Positions 1 through 12,791 of a stretch of DNA of 64,000 nucleotides are shown one piece after another. Position numbers and translations under genes: made by a program. The number at the start of each line of letters is the position of its first letter. Position 1 is the first letter of the stretch. The DNA is from Paramacrobiotus metropolitanus. Lineage: Eukaryota; Tardigrada; Eutardigrada; Parachela; Macrobiotidae. The notes under the pieces are model-generated. The model was given only the letters and a program-made list of their open reading frames with translations. It made no database searches and was not told the DNA's origin. The DNA lies in assembly GCF_019649055.1 (NCBI RefSeq), contig NW_026570405.1, positions 1 through 64,000 of the forward strand, read 5' to 3'.

Positions 1-780
1 AATCATATTTCTTGAATATTCTCCTGCAGCCGTGGAACACACCGACTGTTCAGTGCCGAAGAATCTGCGTTCTGATTTCGAGATTAGTGTCATCTTGATA
101 AAAAATTTTTATTTAAATAACCTGGATGAAAGCCGTCAGCTAATCTGTAAGTTTACGTCGGCCGCACCGGAAGGAAAAACAGAAGTACCACCGTAACACA
201 ATTAAGGTATACCTGCATAAGAGCTGCCACATGGCAGCTAGTTGTTAGCTGACACACGGCAGTTAGCTGATAAATAGATAAATGAAATAAGTCAGGAAAT
301 TTTTTTAAGAAGTGTAATAAAGCACAACACTGGCAAAGCGAGTCATAAATAGCTGCACACTTCTGGGTAATGTCATCTAGTCACTAGTGAGCGGAAAGCC
401 TAAAAAACTCCATAGCCGAAGGGACAATAGCGCGCAGCGAAATGGAACAGGTAACCGAATGTTTGCATTTGAGGGTCACAATAGTGAATAACCGATTTTC
501 AAAAAAACATGAGTTTTTAGATCCTGAGATAACGGATAATGAAGCTGGCCGGAAGCCAGGATTGTGATCTCGGCGGCGTCGAAGTAAGTAGTATCAGGCA
601 GTTGTTTGCAAACAGATTGAATTTTAAAAAAAATGAGCGCGAAAATTTTATTAACGGGTATGAATTTCATTTGACAATCCGAGGTTTTTATTTGATTACG
701 AAGCGGCACTTGAAGTATCCCGAAGTGTTGGTCGGAGCATTGGTGCAAGCCATTTAAACTCCTTTAGCCATGCGCTAACG
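1..780. other. No supported gene
   Basis: Short overlapping open frames of 70-90 codons exist on both strands but none has a recognisable motif. Nothing else is visible here. Confidence 0.5.
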
Positions 781-798
781 AGCGAATGTTTCATAATC

Positions 799-1203
799 TT
801 GCAAACGTTCACTTTTTTATTCCAAGCTAAAATTGTTATAGACATTCCAGAGGAGTCGGAATCATATTTGCGTAAGCCGCGCTTAAGGTTGCCACAGCAG
901 GTCGAACCGGGCTGCCGTGCGATTTCTACAGGTGTTCTTCAAAACGGAATGCAGAAAGCTGCTTACATTTGCTGTAGCGAATGTGGTCATCATTTCCGCA
1001 CATCCTGTACGAATTTCTCCCGCTTAGCTGTCAGCACACGTTCTGGAGTTCCACAAAGCAATTGGCGCTGCGAATTTTGTACGCGCACCATTACCGAAAA
1101 GGATTCAAATTTCAGGGTAGCTCGTTTCGATTCAAATTCGCAGGGAGCCAATTTTTTTTCAAGAACCTTAACATTAGTAAATACTGTAAGGCCAGCACAA
1201 TAA
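799..1203 (+). CDS. Fragment with PHD/zinc-finger-like cysteine-histidine cluster
   Basis: A 134-codon open frame that begins at a TTG rather than an ATG, so it is probably a partial gene or exon. Around residues 57-94 it shows a Cys/His series ending in W-x-C-x2-C (WRCEFC). The ordering (C-C-x2-C-x2-H, a later Cys, a spacer, then W-x-C-x2-C) resembles the C-terminal part of a PHD finger, a histone-tail reader in other proteins. The last third overlaps the left edge of dispersed repeat copy A, so the zinc-finger coding segment may have been captured at the repeat junction. Function is not established; chance similarity remains possible. Confidence 0.25.
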   Translation: MQTFTFLFQAKIVIDIPEESESYLRKPRLRLPQQVEPGCRAISTGVLQNGMQKAAYICCSECGHHFRTSCTNFSRLAVSTRSGVPQSNWRCEFCTRTITEKDSNFRVARFDSNSQGANFFSRTLTLVNTVRPAQ

Positions 1204-2439
1204 AGAAAACAGGAAACTGGACCTTGTACAACCCGAAAGATCCGAAAAGAGGATGAATTTGCAGACATGTAGGCAAATTAAAACGAAAAAAGGTTGGTAC
1301 GAGACTACGAGTCCATTCTACCTGTCAAAGATGACTCAGTGGGGTTAAAGCTGACTAAAAAAATGTGGTCTGAAGGGGGGCGCTTCCACGCTTGCTTTTT
1401 TTGCAGATAAAGACGGTTCCAGGCAAAGGCCGTGATTGATTTGCAACAAGGCCGTTCAAAAAAGTAAATTTTATTGCCAAATACGCCGAGAGTTATTGCA
1501 GAAGACTGTTGCAATTAGGGAAATACCTGCGCTGTATATGCGCTGCGCTCGTTGCTTTATATCTACACACTTCACCTTTATAAGCTGTTCTCTCCCTGAG
1601 GTAGTAACTTGTGTATCTCAGGTAGCCTCGATTCATCGCAGAGCAGCTAAAAATTGCTTTTTATTTAACCTTGTTTGTTGGTTTTGACAAGAATTCCGCA
1701 AAAACGGTCTCCTGGTTTGACGATGCACTAAACAAATACCGCGGAAGCACCACCATCTTGTTCAGTATCCATGGCTAGTGGCGTGAACTCTTGACCTTGG
1801 GAGGTGATAAGCGGTTTTGCGATTTCAGGAATAAAAAATTCATCTGGCACTACTATTTCAGTGTCGATCGCACCTTGAGCCGCTAAGACGTCCGGATTGC
1901 CTCAATCCATGCCACCGTTTGGAAAGTTGGCATTCACTTCGTCAAGCGCAGCAACCGTGTGGTAGGGCTTGTAAACAACCGATTTTTAAATATGTTATTT
2001 ATCTGACGCACTGAAGCGCATATAACAAAATTTCAATGTTGGCCCACATTTTTTGTTGCATTCTCGTTCCTCACGAACCCAGAACTTTTGCTTAGCTTGT
2101 CAATCTACCCGATCTACATGCTGCGTGAAGGAGGCAGCGGTTGCCACCGTTCAACCATCTTCTTTGGCACAACCGTTACGGCCTCTCTATTCGGCTGGAA
2201 GCATTTCACGCGAATTCTTATTCCTGACCGTCTACGCTCTCCGCTCCAAAGCCTTCTCCAGTCTCGTAACCAGGTGTCTGTTGTCTGACTATATTCGCAT
2301 GACAATCCCCTCTGGCAAATGATCAACAAAGCGTGCACATGAACCACATCTAATATCGCGCGCGCTGTTTCCTGCGAGTTGACACAGCTCCCGCATTAAA
2401 TAAGATTATATTTTACCGCTGGCAGAAAGCAAAGCCAGT

Positions 2440-2628
2440 ATGGAAAATGCCGATCATATTTTCATGCTGCGTACCAATGATCCTACTGTTTTGCGCAGTC
2501 GTACCGCGAATTCACAGAACAGCATACACGTTCCAACTCAACAACGAGAGGAGCTGCTGGGTTCTTCCACTAAAGTTTATGGAACTTATTCAATGTCACC
2601 TTCGCTTCCCGTTTCCTTAGTTTCATAG
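2440..2628 (+). CDS. Small ORF inside repeat copy A (conserved in copy B)
   Basis: A 62-codon ATG-initiated frame (MENADHIF...) whose counterpart in copy B at 51862 runs 94 codons. The two proteins are about 85-90 percent identical over the shared part, but nucleotide conservation is similarly high, so coding constraint is not proven. No domain is recognised. Copy A is shorter because of a stop near its end. Confidence 0.25.
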   Translation: MENADHIFMLRTNDPTVLRSRTANSQNSIHVPTQQREELLGSSTKVYGTYSMSPSLPVSLVS

Positions 2629-2834
2629 AACTTTCATGGCAAACGATAACCTTCCTGGCAAAACACTGCTTGGCAGCACGGAAATCCGTATCCCACGCAG
2701 CAATTATCTTCACAATTCGTGATAAGCTCAGCTTTTGGCTCCACCATACATGGCATCCGTGCGGGCAGAGTTGTAGTTTTCTTTAGAGAACGGTAATAAA
2801 TCCAGGTCGCTGCGCAAGCGGCTACGCTAGCGGG

Positions 2835-3251
2835 TTGTTTAAGAAAATAAAACGTGATCTCCAGCCTACCGCCTTCGCGGCGGTTGTGGAAACACTATCC
2901 TTCAAGAACTGCTGGCTACAATGCGACGAATCGTTTTTGAGCGGGGCGGTAGCGCATTCGCGGAATGATTGCCCAAAATTTATCGATGCCCATGTTGCTC
3001 AGGACCTGGTCACTGGCTTCTTTGAATTTCTCGAACGTCAAAAAAATCGGTTGACGAACGGCAATTTGCTTGCTGTTCGCGGAGCTAAGCTGAAGGCTCA
3101 TGCCATTTATGAGGCTCTGCATTTGCAGCAACCAGACGCTGCTAGGTTTATCAATACTTTTATCATGTTTTGTGACAGTATGAAAGTCAGCAATAAGCTC
3201 AAGTTTTTAATAACCGTTTCCAAAAAAATACAGAGATTCCTCGCGGATTAG
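2835..3251 (+). pseudogene. Uncharacterised repeat-encoded protein, copy A (5'-truncated)
   Basis: A 138-codon open frame without an ATG at its beginning. It matches the protein at 52352-52851 from LF(K/E)KIKRDLQPTAFAAV onward. Copy A has lost the first ~34 codons because the deletion relative to copy B removed them, but it keeps the frame open through an A-run (CAAAAAAATCGG) that is broken in copy B. The predicted protein is a mix of hydrophobic and charged residues with three scattered cysteines; no family was recognised. Together the two copies suggest an original protein of about 170 residues. Confidence 0.4.
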
Positions 3252-3985
3252 ACAGATCCGAAAAACGTTTATAGAGCCTAGGGTAACAAAATGTAGGCGT
3301 CGGGAGCCAAACCGTAGGCGATCTCCTGCTTTCTACGTGCATTGACACCAGTTGCGGGGATCCACACGGAAAACCCTTTCGGGCGAACGATTATTTTGCT
3401 TACTCCTATGGGAAGAGACACCAACATCATCGCCAGCATGGTCAGAGCTATTACAGTCGCATGGCTCAAAAAGGGGAGAAGTCCAGCGTTCATTTCTGAA
3501 ATTACCAGATGCTTCAGTGGGATCTTCTGATGTTGGCGTCATTGGTGCTTCCCTCTGATGGGCTTACTTCCCTCTGGTGGGCTTGCGAGTTTAATCTCAG
3601 GTGAACTCACCGTAAAATGCTGATCAACAACAGACTCTGTGGTAGTGCCTATGGCTTCATGTTCCTCGCAACGAGCAGGCAAAAAGTGAAGTCCGGCAAT
3701 GCAAACGAATCAATCGTCCTCTGAAAAACCAGTTTTATAACGTTGCATCTGCCCCACCTAAGAAGTCGCATTAACGAATCAACAATAGTAGCACAATCTT
3801 GTATGAATTTCCGGTACTAACCGGTCAATCCTAAAAGGCTTTCAAAGCTTTTTAGTTTCCGAACTGTGTTGAGAATTTGCATTACCCTTACGGTTCTCAC
3901 TTTATCCGCATTTCGTTTAGCACCGTCCGAGGAAATTTCGTGACCCATACAGTTCTAAATTAAAATAGCCAAAAGAACATTTTTC

Positions 3986-4700
3986 AATTTTAAGCTTCAT
4001 TTCCGCTACTGCAGGACCACCAGCTGCTTCATTGTGATCTTCAGGAAGACACCGTCATCAGAACTCCACGATTCTTCTACCAAGTGCCATTCCCTACACG
4101 AAAAGACAAAAGCACTCTCACGCATCCGTTTTCCGCAAACGAGGCATGTCCAGAACTTAGAGGGCCGTGTCGGGGAAAGACTACGACGAGAGTTATTAAT
4201 GAATGAGTATAAAATGTTGCAGTTAATTTGTTGGAATTTTGCAATACTGCATCTCGTTGTCATTTTTGGACCATAAATAGACCGTGAAAACTTCTTGGAA
4301 GATCTGACGGATTACTGAGTAAAACATCCATACAAAATGTCTTATTTCTTCTGATAATTTGCAGGCCTTGCTTTATTAGAAGGCAACAACACCAATTTTT
4401 GCCAAATTTTGTTTCATTTCGTTTGGTTCTTCTACTCAATGATGATGCAACCTTGTGAACCATTTAAAGCCGCCGCCGGTGACTCGAGGACCCAGGCAGA
4501 TCCCGGTGCTTTGCACGCTGAAACCTGGGACGACGGTCAGGAAGCCGGCCTTAAAATGGCGATCATTATTGGTAAACAAGCATGCATTGGAATGGAATTT
4601 AGCATGGCCATTTTCAAACGCGCGCGCGTTGTGATGATTGGTTTTTAACAGGCCCGTAGCGCTGAGAAGAAACTATGGAACTAAAACTTAATACTATACC
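3986..4700. other. No supported gene
   Basis: Between repeat copy A and the Ty3/gypsy fragment there are only short open frames without motifs. A (CG)n-like stretch (CGCGCGCG) sits near 4620. Confidence 0.4.
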
Positions 4701-4703
4701 TGT

Positions 4704-6075
4704 TTGCCTGATAGCTTAAAAGCGGAAATCGTTTCCGTTTATGACGAGATCGAGGATACCACAGATTTTCTAGAGCGACTGAAGAATATATCGCGCGCCG
4801 ATAAAAATAGGCGACGGTTAGCCTTTCCTGAAGCTGGTGCGGGACCTTCACGCCGACCGCCCAGAGTAGAAACCGGAACAGTGAAACGGACGACGCAGTC
4901 CTATGAAAACTTTCCGCCTTCAACCGATTCGCAGGCAAAAGCCGTACGAGTCGATGTTGCGGTGCCTGATCCAGCTGAGATAGAAGCCATTCGCGCTAGG
5001 CTTAGCCAATTGGAAGCCGGTGGTCAACGCCGCGATACCCGACAGCGCAAGTCTCGTAAATGTCATTATTGTGGGAAGGCAGGCCATCCCAAGGGCGTTA
5101 GCTGGCAGAATCCCGTCCGACCCACGAGATGGTCCGAAGACAGGCAAACGAGTTGCCGTAGAAATAATAGTGGTGAACCCGTCTGAGAAGCCCGTGCTGC
5201 CGGGCAGGCTCAGAAAGAAGGCGAGCCCAGGTTTGGCCGCACCCAAAAACTTAGTTTCCGAGGCTGTTCTGCTGGCAGAACAGTTTCCGGAAACGGCGAG
5301 GGCAATTGATGGTACAGATCCCGCAGGCCCTGAGGGGTTACAGTTGTTAGAACCAGGTTCTTCCCAAGGTGAGAAGGAAGTGAGAGATGATGATATGATA
5401 AGGGCATTAGCCGATCACGAACAAATTTTTCGTTTTGGGTTGCTAAAGGGCAACGATTTAAAGACCAAAGGATTGGGCAAGGTCGAGGTCCCGGTGATTA
5501 CAATCCCGGAGACCCAAAAACCCATCACTGAAGTCACGGGTATTCATAATGTGAACGAAGTCGAGGTCCCGGGGATCACGGACCCCGTCAGCCAAGAACT
5601 CGATATGGAGATTTCAAGGTTTGAAGAACCCCACAAGAAGGTTTCCGGTGTAACAATTTTTAAATGTCAAGCTGCGGAAAGTCAGGATATAGCTTTCCCG
5701 TTAGATGAGTCACTTTCCGAGAACATTAAGCGTTTTATGCAGAAGAACTCAGAAATAACAGATGATATCGGTGACCTTTTCGGCCCAAAAGCAATTGCGG
5801 CAAAAGTTTTGGATATTGATTTCGAAAAATTAAATTACGGTGACCTTTCGTTCGAACAACGTAAAGAACTAGTACGTAGACTCATGGATTTTACTGGGGT
5901 TTTTCCGACGGACGATCAGGGCCTCGGTACCTGTAATGTGTTGACACACAAAATTTTTCTGAAACCGAAAGCGAATCCAGTCGTGTAACCGCTTTAGCGT
6001 TTTGCAGAATGGCGAAAGGTCGAAATCACTCCACAGATTCAGGACATGTTGCGAAAGGGTGTGATTAGCCCGTGA
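4704..6075 (+). pseudogene. Ty3/gypsy gag-pol fragment (nucleocapsid to start of RT)
   Basis: Two overlapping open frames (4704-5186 and 5020-5988) are halves of one frameshifted gene. The first encodes a charged Gag tail and a zinc-knuckle start, C-x2-C-x4-H (CHYCGKAGH, about 5061-5087), in which the final Cys is not retained. The second covers an acidic linker and a pre-RT segment with the typical arrangement of a 'D-F-x-G-V-F' stretch followed by 'L-T-H-K-I-F-L'. After the stop at 5986-5988 the same frame continues with two stops into an RT-start-like segment (IQDMLRKGVISP) and is then lost. The protease triad is not evident. This is an inactivated retrotransposon relic, unrelated in detail to the 12-kb element. 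Confidence 0.7.
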
Positions 6076-7290
6076 TTAGCCCATTAAAACGTTGTCATCC
6101 AACCACTGATAATACAAACTACATGGTAAAACCACTTGCGAATAATTGTGTTTATTGATCTTTGACTTCACTCCCAAATTGGTAACTCAAACATTAAACG
6201 ACGGGCAGAGACGCCTGCCCATTGTTCTGTGAAGTGCGACAAAGTTTACGCCTATAAGCCCGATTCATCCCTATTCGTGCGAGCGGAAGGCAGCGAACGA
6301 TGTTCGAACAACAGATCTAAACATGCTAACAACTGAAAGAATGATTCTTCACGAAACGATGGAAATTCGACCGAAACAAAGTATTCGATCAAAGTATTTC
6401 GATGGAAACGGGCAGAAGAAGCCTAGTACGACATTTGCTTTTTTCAAGCAAAAAAGGTGCACGGAAGAAAGCAGAAAACTCGATCATGGTCTTACGGCAG
6501 TGAAACATTTTATGGTTAATTTTTGCTCGTGTTTCCGTGATATGCGTCTTGGCGCGCGTAATTGAGCGATGTAAATGGAGTTGTCTGTGTTGGCCTGTCA
6601 CAGGATGGTTGGATTATCGTCTTACTCCGTTCTGAGCTCGGTGACAGTGGTGGCGGTGCCGGTTCCAATTTGCGAAGATCTCTCGGTGATTGCATCATTG
6701 TTACCGCCAAAGGTTTTGACAACAGCTTGATGCAACGTTTTTTTGCTTTTCTTCATCATGCGCGCTCAAGCGTTTCAGTTGCATTGGGTTCATATTCGTG
6801 AAATATGGCGGCGGGCAGCCTGCAGCCGTCGGGACAATCAATACATAAACGCTTTTAATGCTGTGTTGAAAAAGTACAATTTCACTAAGGCGGGCAGGCG
6901 CTTCAATGAAGGAAGCTTTGTTCTTGCTAAAGTTAATAATTCCGTTGGTTATCTTCCGGTTTCCATCGGTCGCAACAACTTCCTGCGTGCTATCGTTTTC
7001 CTGCGTGCTATCGTAGACCACAAAACAGTTGTGTGCCTGGTGCACTCGTTTGTCCGCAACTAGAGCAGGCGGAAAATGTGACACTGGTAACTGACATTCA
7101 AGGTTGAGCAGTTTTCAAATTTTACATTTTTTTTATTTCTGAATGAGTGGGTTTCCTGTTGTTTGCTGTTGCCAGTATTTCCTCTCACTCTGAATGTATT
7201 TCCTCTCACTCTCTGAGGTTTCCGAAAACTCAATTTCAAACCATATTAAGAAACCTAAAAAACGTTAGAAAAGCGTTTCTATTTTGCAGA
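6076..7290. other. No supported gene
   Basis: Open frames of 68-127 codons overlap each other on both strands around 6700-7080 but show no motif. A small direct duplication of TTCCTGCGTGCTATCGT occurs near 6980-7010. Confidence 0.4.
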
Positions 7291-7293
7291 AAC

Positions 7294-7650
7294 ATGGACG
7301 CCTTTTATGCACAGGTTGACTACGAGCGCCGCACCATCGAGCTGCTCTACTTCCTACTCGGTCAGATGCTCCAGATGGAGTTTTTTCACGCGGAAGACGT
7401 ATAAAACTCGTGCAGCAACTCAATGCTGCCCAAGCTGCAGCAGCCGGCCATGATGGCTAGGGGAGTTGCCTCCTGAAGTTGCCACCTGAGGAGCCAGCTG
7501 TTCAGGCTGATGCTGGATGGGGAGCTGTGGGCCAGCATGCCCCGGAAGGTGGCTGGTGGGATGCGCCACAAAACGGTGCGAGCGAGCAGCCGGGCAATGT
7601 GATTATCCGAAACTGTTGGCATTCAACCAACTGTGCAAAGGCGTATCAGG
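7294..7650 (+). pseudogene. Possible broken coding segment of unknown identity
   Basis: A coding-like stretch begins at an ATG (MDAFYAQVDYERR) and is open for 36 codons. A +1 or -1 shift near 7405 then gives an Ala/Gln-rich run (QQLNAAQAAAAGHDG), one stop, and a Gly/Trp-rich continuation (GWWDAPQNG). Base composition is more GC-rich than the neighbourhood. The first residues resemble the start of Y-family polymerases, but the match is not sustained. Identity unknown; low confidence that it was ever one gene. Confidence 0.2.
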
Positions 7651-10600
7651 GTTAGTACGCCATCCGCATGTTGGAAAGTTTCATAATGGAAGTACTTGTG
7701 CTTTGTATCCATGGCCCATCTAAACGTACGACAGAAAATCACCACGCCACAAATAATCACGACGACACACCCGACTATCTGGAAATTTCAGAAAATTTGC
7801 CGCACGGGCGAAGAGCCGCCAGGACTTTGCCGGTGAATTCGTTGTTGTCCAAGTGAAAGGTTTCCAGTAGATCCTTACAAGGCAACGCATCCAGAGAGCG
7901 CAGGCCGTGGTTCTCGGCAGAAGAGTCTTGAAAAATATTGGACTTTGGAAATATTTGGGAAAAATATTGGAAAGCGTGGAGGTTCGTATTCATTTTGAAC
8001 AAAATTCGTATAAATTTTGTAAGTACCGGTAACTGACGGAGCTGTTGCTTAACCTCTAATGTGAGATTGCGGGTTTATCGAGTCATTTGCGGATATGCTA
8101 CTTCTCGAAAGAATTGTCGTCCACTGGCACTGGAAAACTGTGTTTATCGAGTTTCGCAGCAAGCGGTCTTCAAGATCGCCGTCAGAAATTACATTATCTT
8201 CGGACTGGTGCAAATGGCTGCCTGATCTGGAGAGATTATGAACATCTGGAACATTTAAATTACGACAGATCGGTAAATTCTCAAGCTCTGGCGACTGAAA
8301 TGGGGCAGAATTGTTTTGATCTAACTCAGAGTTTAGTTAATATGGGCGACGAGGTCACACGTGCGGTCTTTAATAACGGCGACGTGTCAGAAAAATACTC
8401 AATAAACTTGAGGGCTGGAAATTTATTGGACGGTTCAGGTGCATTAACGAGCAACATATATTAAATCGATTAAACGAGCTACAGGCAGTAAGACGTCCAT
8501 ACCAATTAAAAAATGAGAGGCACAGTAAGACACAGTTCCACATACAGCGTCCATATTTAGCTTAATTAACAGAGTATTCCGGTCATATTTCTCATGAGCC
8601 AAAATGAATTTTGAAATATTTAAACCCAAAAAAAACCTACATAATTCCATCTTCGTGTAAATGAACTTAAATCGTTTGTGTCCGTGGCTACGGATCTGCA
8701 GATGTGATGTTATTATTTCACATTTTACTTGAAGTCTTCTAACGGCTGCTGCAGCCCCATCACGACCAAGCAAGCATTTTGCAAGCCTGCCGGTAAACTA
8801 CTGGGACGGAATCGATTCAGCATTTCATTCCGACGCAAATGTACAGGTGAAACAAACAAAAAACAAAGAATATTTCTAAATTTCTTAGATCTATTCAGTG
8901 TGGTAACCAGTAAAGCATGCTGCATTAAAATGTTTATGGGTTTTCTGCCACAACGACTGCGGTAAAATAGCTCATTGCTACTTTTAGCACAGTTTGTGGC
9001 TTAGTAGATGGATTTTTGCCGCAGTTACCGGTTACTACTTATTACACCTAAAAAACCTAAGAAATTTAGAATAGTTCTTTGTTTCTCTTACGTCACTGAG
9101 AAAAACGATGAAAAACTAAGAGGGATCTAAGAGTAATGGTTTCATATAAGAAATCTAAAAAACTTACAAAAACGTAACGAGCTAAGAACGAGCTAAGAAA
9201 CAAGCTGAGAGAACCTAAGAAAACATAAAAGAACCAAAAAATTCAGGAAAGCGCTCGAACAGTCAACTGAAAATCAGACTGCCGCAAAGTATCAGTTGAC
9301 TATGGTGGCGCGAAGTGTGGCCAAATATGGTGCGGTAAATTAAAAGAAGTCTGTTTTACCGCAAAAACTGCGGTGGACTAGCCACTTCGCACACATTTTG
9401 CACCTCCTCTTTTTTTTGACTTCATCATTAGAAACCGGAATTAATGTTCCATTTTGAGCAAATTTTTACCACCACAACTGCATACCGAATCGAAGATAAA
9501 AGTGCAACTCCTGGTTTACAAACATATGGCTGACGTTCTGGTTAACCTTGTTCACAACAGGGCCGAAAGTCTCTGCCTATGGAAGCTGCCAGTTTTAGTA
9601 ATTGCGATGCCTTTAATGATGCTTAGCAATTAAAATCGCATCTTTGACTTACCTGAAAATCCAGTCAATGCTCGCGATGTCAATCAATGAGCTGCAAAGC
9701 CAGCCTACCAACTTACTTTAGACCGACCGACCGTTACAAGTACATAAAATTAATAAATTGTGTTTCATTTTAGTAGCAAAAGCGAGCAAATATCGGCACG
9801 TTCTCTGACCGACTGGGTGGTCAAGAATAACAGGATTTCCAGTGATACTCGTAATTAACGGATCAAATAAACAGAAACTCCTGCCATCGCAGTATCACAA
9901 TTCTATCGCCGCAGTAAACCACAGCCTTCGCGGAAAAATAAATCAATTGAATCGATAAAGGGAAAATATGTTGAAACTCAATCGAAACGAAAACGAATTT
10001 AGAATGTCACAATGGTTAATACACGCACGTAGACCGACGTCATCGTAAGTCGTCAACACTTAACACTGCAAGTCTGAAGTAAAAAATTCAAACGCGCAAG
10101 TTGTAGGAAAATGAACGCAAGAGAATTCATTTCAGATATGCGCGAGCGAAATTACTCTGACAAGTATTGTGCAATGCTCACGCTCGTTAATCAGAAAACC
10201 GAACGGTGTCTCAGCCATCATGCCATGCAATTCGCTTTAGGCGGGAAAAAGCCCAATGAGGGTCTATAAGCTTCGACGCGCCCATTGTTATACAATTCTA
10301 TTAAGCACAGCACTGAGGCAGCCGGAATTCCGGATGCTTTAAAAGGATACGATTACGCTGACTCCCTCATACCTAAACGTGACCCAGGTTTATCCGACAA
10401 GACCTAGACGAATATAAATAAAATGGAACTTGTCCGCACCACCGAATAGCCGGTCTATAGAGACCATATATCGACTTAGAGGTACAGGTGCCTAGAGTGT
10501 CTGAATGTTTTCGTTTGGTGCCAGCCGGTCAGTCTAACAAAAAGCGTTATCTCACAGCAGGATTAATGTTGAACCAATGAACGGAAAGAGTAAAATTTGA

Positions 10601-12780
10601 AAGATTATAGATGCAAAAACATGTTGCCTTGCAAATCACAAGAACAGAAAAGCTGAAAGTAAAGTTCGCAATTGAAAGCATAGTTTAAGAACACTTTTAT
10701 ATAATTTAGCGTATCTGTCAAGATGTCTCAACATTGAAGCGGCTTTTACGTATTGTATGTTGCCTGTAGAACAGTACATCTGGTTTTCGTTATTGTTTCC
10801 ATGATTAACGCGATTAAATTAAAACCACCAAGATTTAAAATGTAAAAATCACAAATCGTTGGCGCCAGTCGTTTGACAACTTCGTTGGGGTCAGGTCCCT
10901 GTGATCTATCAGTTTTGTCGTCTACTTTATCAATAATCTGCTGAGATTCCGTGAAGTCAAACGTAGATATCTAGAAATGCACTGTAAGGTTTTATTCAAT
11001 TTTCCGCTTCGAAACACAATAACATGGTTAAATGACAACTTGAGATCATTGCATTTGAAATGAAGTATGTGCAGATAAAGTAACCAGAACCGAAATCAAT
11101 CACGGTTATCGATATTCCCACTCGGTAAGAGTAAGTTTTTACGCAAAAATCGACTGTAGTTGTAGATATAGGATATATGGTGTTCGGAAGCCAACATTTT
11201 GGACAGTCGCAATGTTGATGCTCCGATAGTTTATTTCCGAACCAAGCCTGAGAATGAGATAAACAATGGGATGATTAATATCGGCGGAATTGCAGGCAAT
11301 GACAACGCTTGGGGCTCGCTCGCTTTCGCTGTCAAGCGTCGTCTAACCGGTGTGCACGCGAGATGACTGGTAACTGGTAAGGTGAGTTAAACCGGGCGAT
11401 GATATTATTTCGAGATAACCTTTCCCAGACTGTTAGTAAGCACTCTATAGAATAACTCATTTGAACAGGCTGTTAAGCAAGATCGAGAATTAATAATTAT
11501 CATGCTCGGTGCATGGAATGCTTTTCGTCTACTTGGTTTTGCACACTGCGCTCAGTTAAAGGTAGATAATATAATGTAGGCCGCGCGCACCACCATACAA
11601 CCATAAGCGACCACCACAAAATCTGAACTTGCGGCGCAAAACCACCTCGTGGTGCTTGGCACTGCCAGGCAACTACGGGATGCGGGCGTTATATTTTAGA
11701 AAAAGTTGAATCGGATTTGCAGTTGTATCTTGTTGCTCATTTTATCCTGTTTTTTTGGGCCAGTCCGGCCTTTGGAGTATTCGTATGCTTAACCCACGGG
11801 TGATGGAGCGAAGCAGTAACAAAAATTCAATGCAAATGTGCAGTCTGCGAAATATCAGACAATAGGAGCGTCGGATTGAGCTGCTGAATACCATGCTTAA
11901 AAACATTCTGTAATGTAAGGGCTATCGCAGGTCCTGAAATTACCCTGCGGGGACGTACAAGAACTCCTTGTGGCGCAACTGCATTCAAGATTTTTTTGTT
12001 TTGTCAAAGCACGTTAACTGACACAACGACTGTTTCCCCTTGGAAGCATCATTGTAGTAGCGATACTTTAATCGCACACTAGGCAGCTGGTTGGCAGCAA
12101 ACTCCTGCGCATATAGGATCTTAATCGCCGTACAGGGCTACTTTCCACGATTCCTGTCTAAATCCGTAAATCGACCCAAAGAATAGTCCACTGCGGAACC
12201 GCGGTACCAGCCATTAGGCTCCATCCGAATCTCACCGCACAGAGAACAAAAGTAGTAGCGACTGCTCTTGCCGGTAAGCTTTTTTCAGATCGTTGATATA
12301 ATGTTCAGGACTATTGAACGAAAGAAATTAAGACCCAATTATCATTTTGAAAACTACTTCAAGCAACAAATTTACCTTCGGCTACCTTGGTAATTCTGGT
12401 CGCATCCAAGCCTACGTGGCCCGCTGTGCGGCTATCTAACTCTCATACTAAGCACCTTTTTCTGATAAGTAGAAGAAACACAAATAAATAACAAATATGC
12501 GATCGCTGATACATTTTCTCACTTCCGATTCAGCAGGATCTTCTTCGGCCTTATTAAAGGACTCAACAGACCCATTATCCATCGGTCTCTCCGATGGAGA
12601 TGCGAGCCCGTTTTTTGTGCGTGTCCACGAATACTTTTCATCTTAGTACCACTACATGCTGATAAACAAAATCAAGTATTATGAGAAGGGGCAACTGCAA
12701 GCACATACAGTATACCCACCCTATGCATACAGTATTAGAATGCATAAAATTACCAAATTCGCAGAAGCAACTGCTCGCCT
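7651..12780. other. Long stretch without a supported gene
   Basis: The only frame of note is 8087-8464 on the plus strand (125 codons, ATG start, no recognised motif). Antisense frames at 8444-8773 and 7775-8002 are likewise unrecognised. From 8970 to 12780 there is no open frame of appreciable length on either strand and no repeat structure I could identify; it reads as decayed AT-rich intergenic DNA. Confidence 0.5.
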
Positions 12781-12791
12781 ATATAACTATA

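Larger units (their letters stand above)
1047..3985. repeat. Dispersed ~3 kb repeat, copy A
   Basis: This stretch is closely similar and collinear with 50468-53614. Shared sequence begins at TTCCACAAAGCAATTGG and ends at AACATTTTTCAATTTT; flanks on both sides are unrelated. Copy A lacks roughly 180-190 bp present in copy B just before the ORF at 2835, and both copies differ by scattered substitutions and small indels. No terminal inverted repeats or LTRs are evident at the edges, and no transposase or RT motif is visible inside, so the class is unknown. It could be a non-autonomous element or a segmental duplication. Confidence 0.85.

Noticed and set aside
7294-7330. MDAFYAQVDYERR resembles the start of Y-family DNA polymerases
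   Set aside because: Similarity is limited to about eight residues; no later polymerase motif is found in any frame.
8087-8464. 125-codon ORF
   Set aside because: No motif, no repeat partner and no neighbouring coding signal; not called as a gene.
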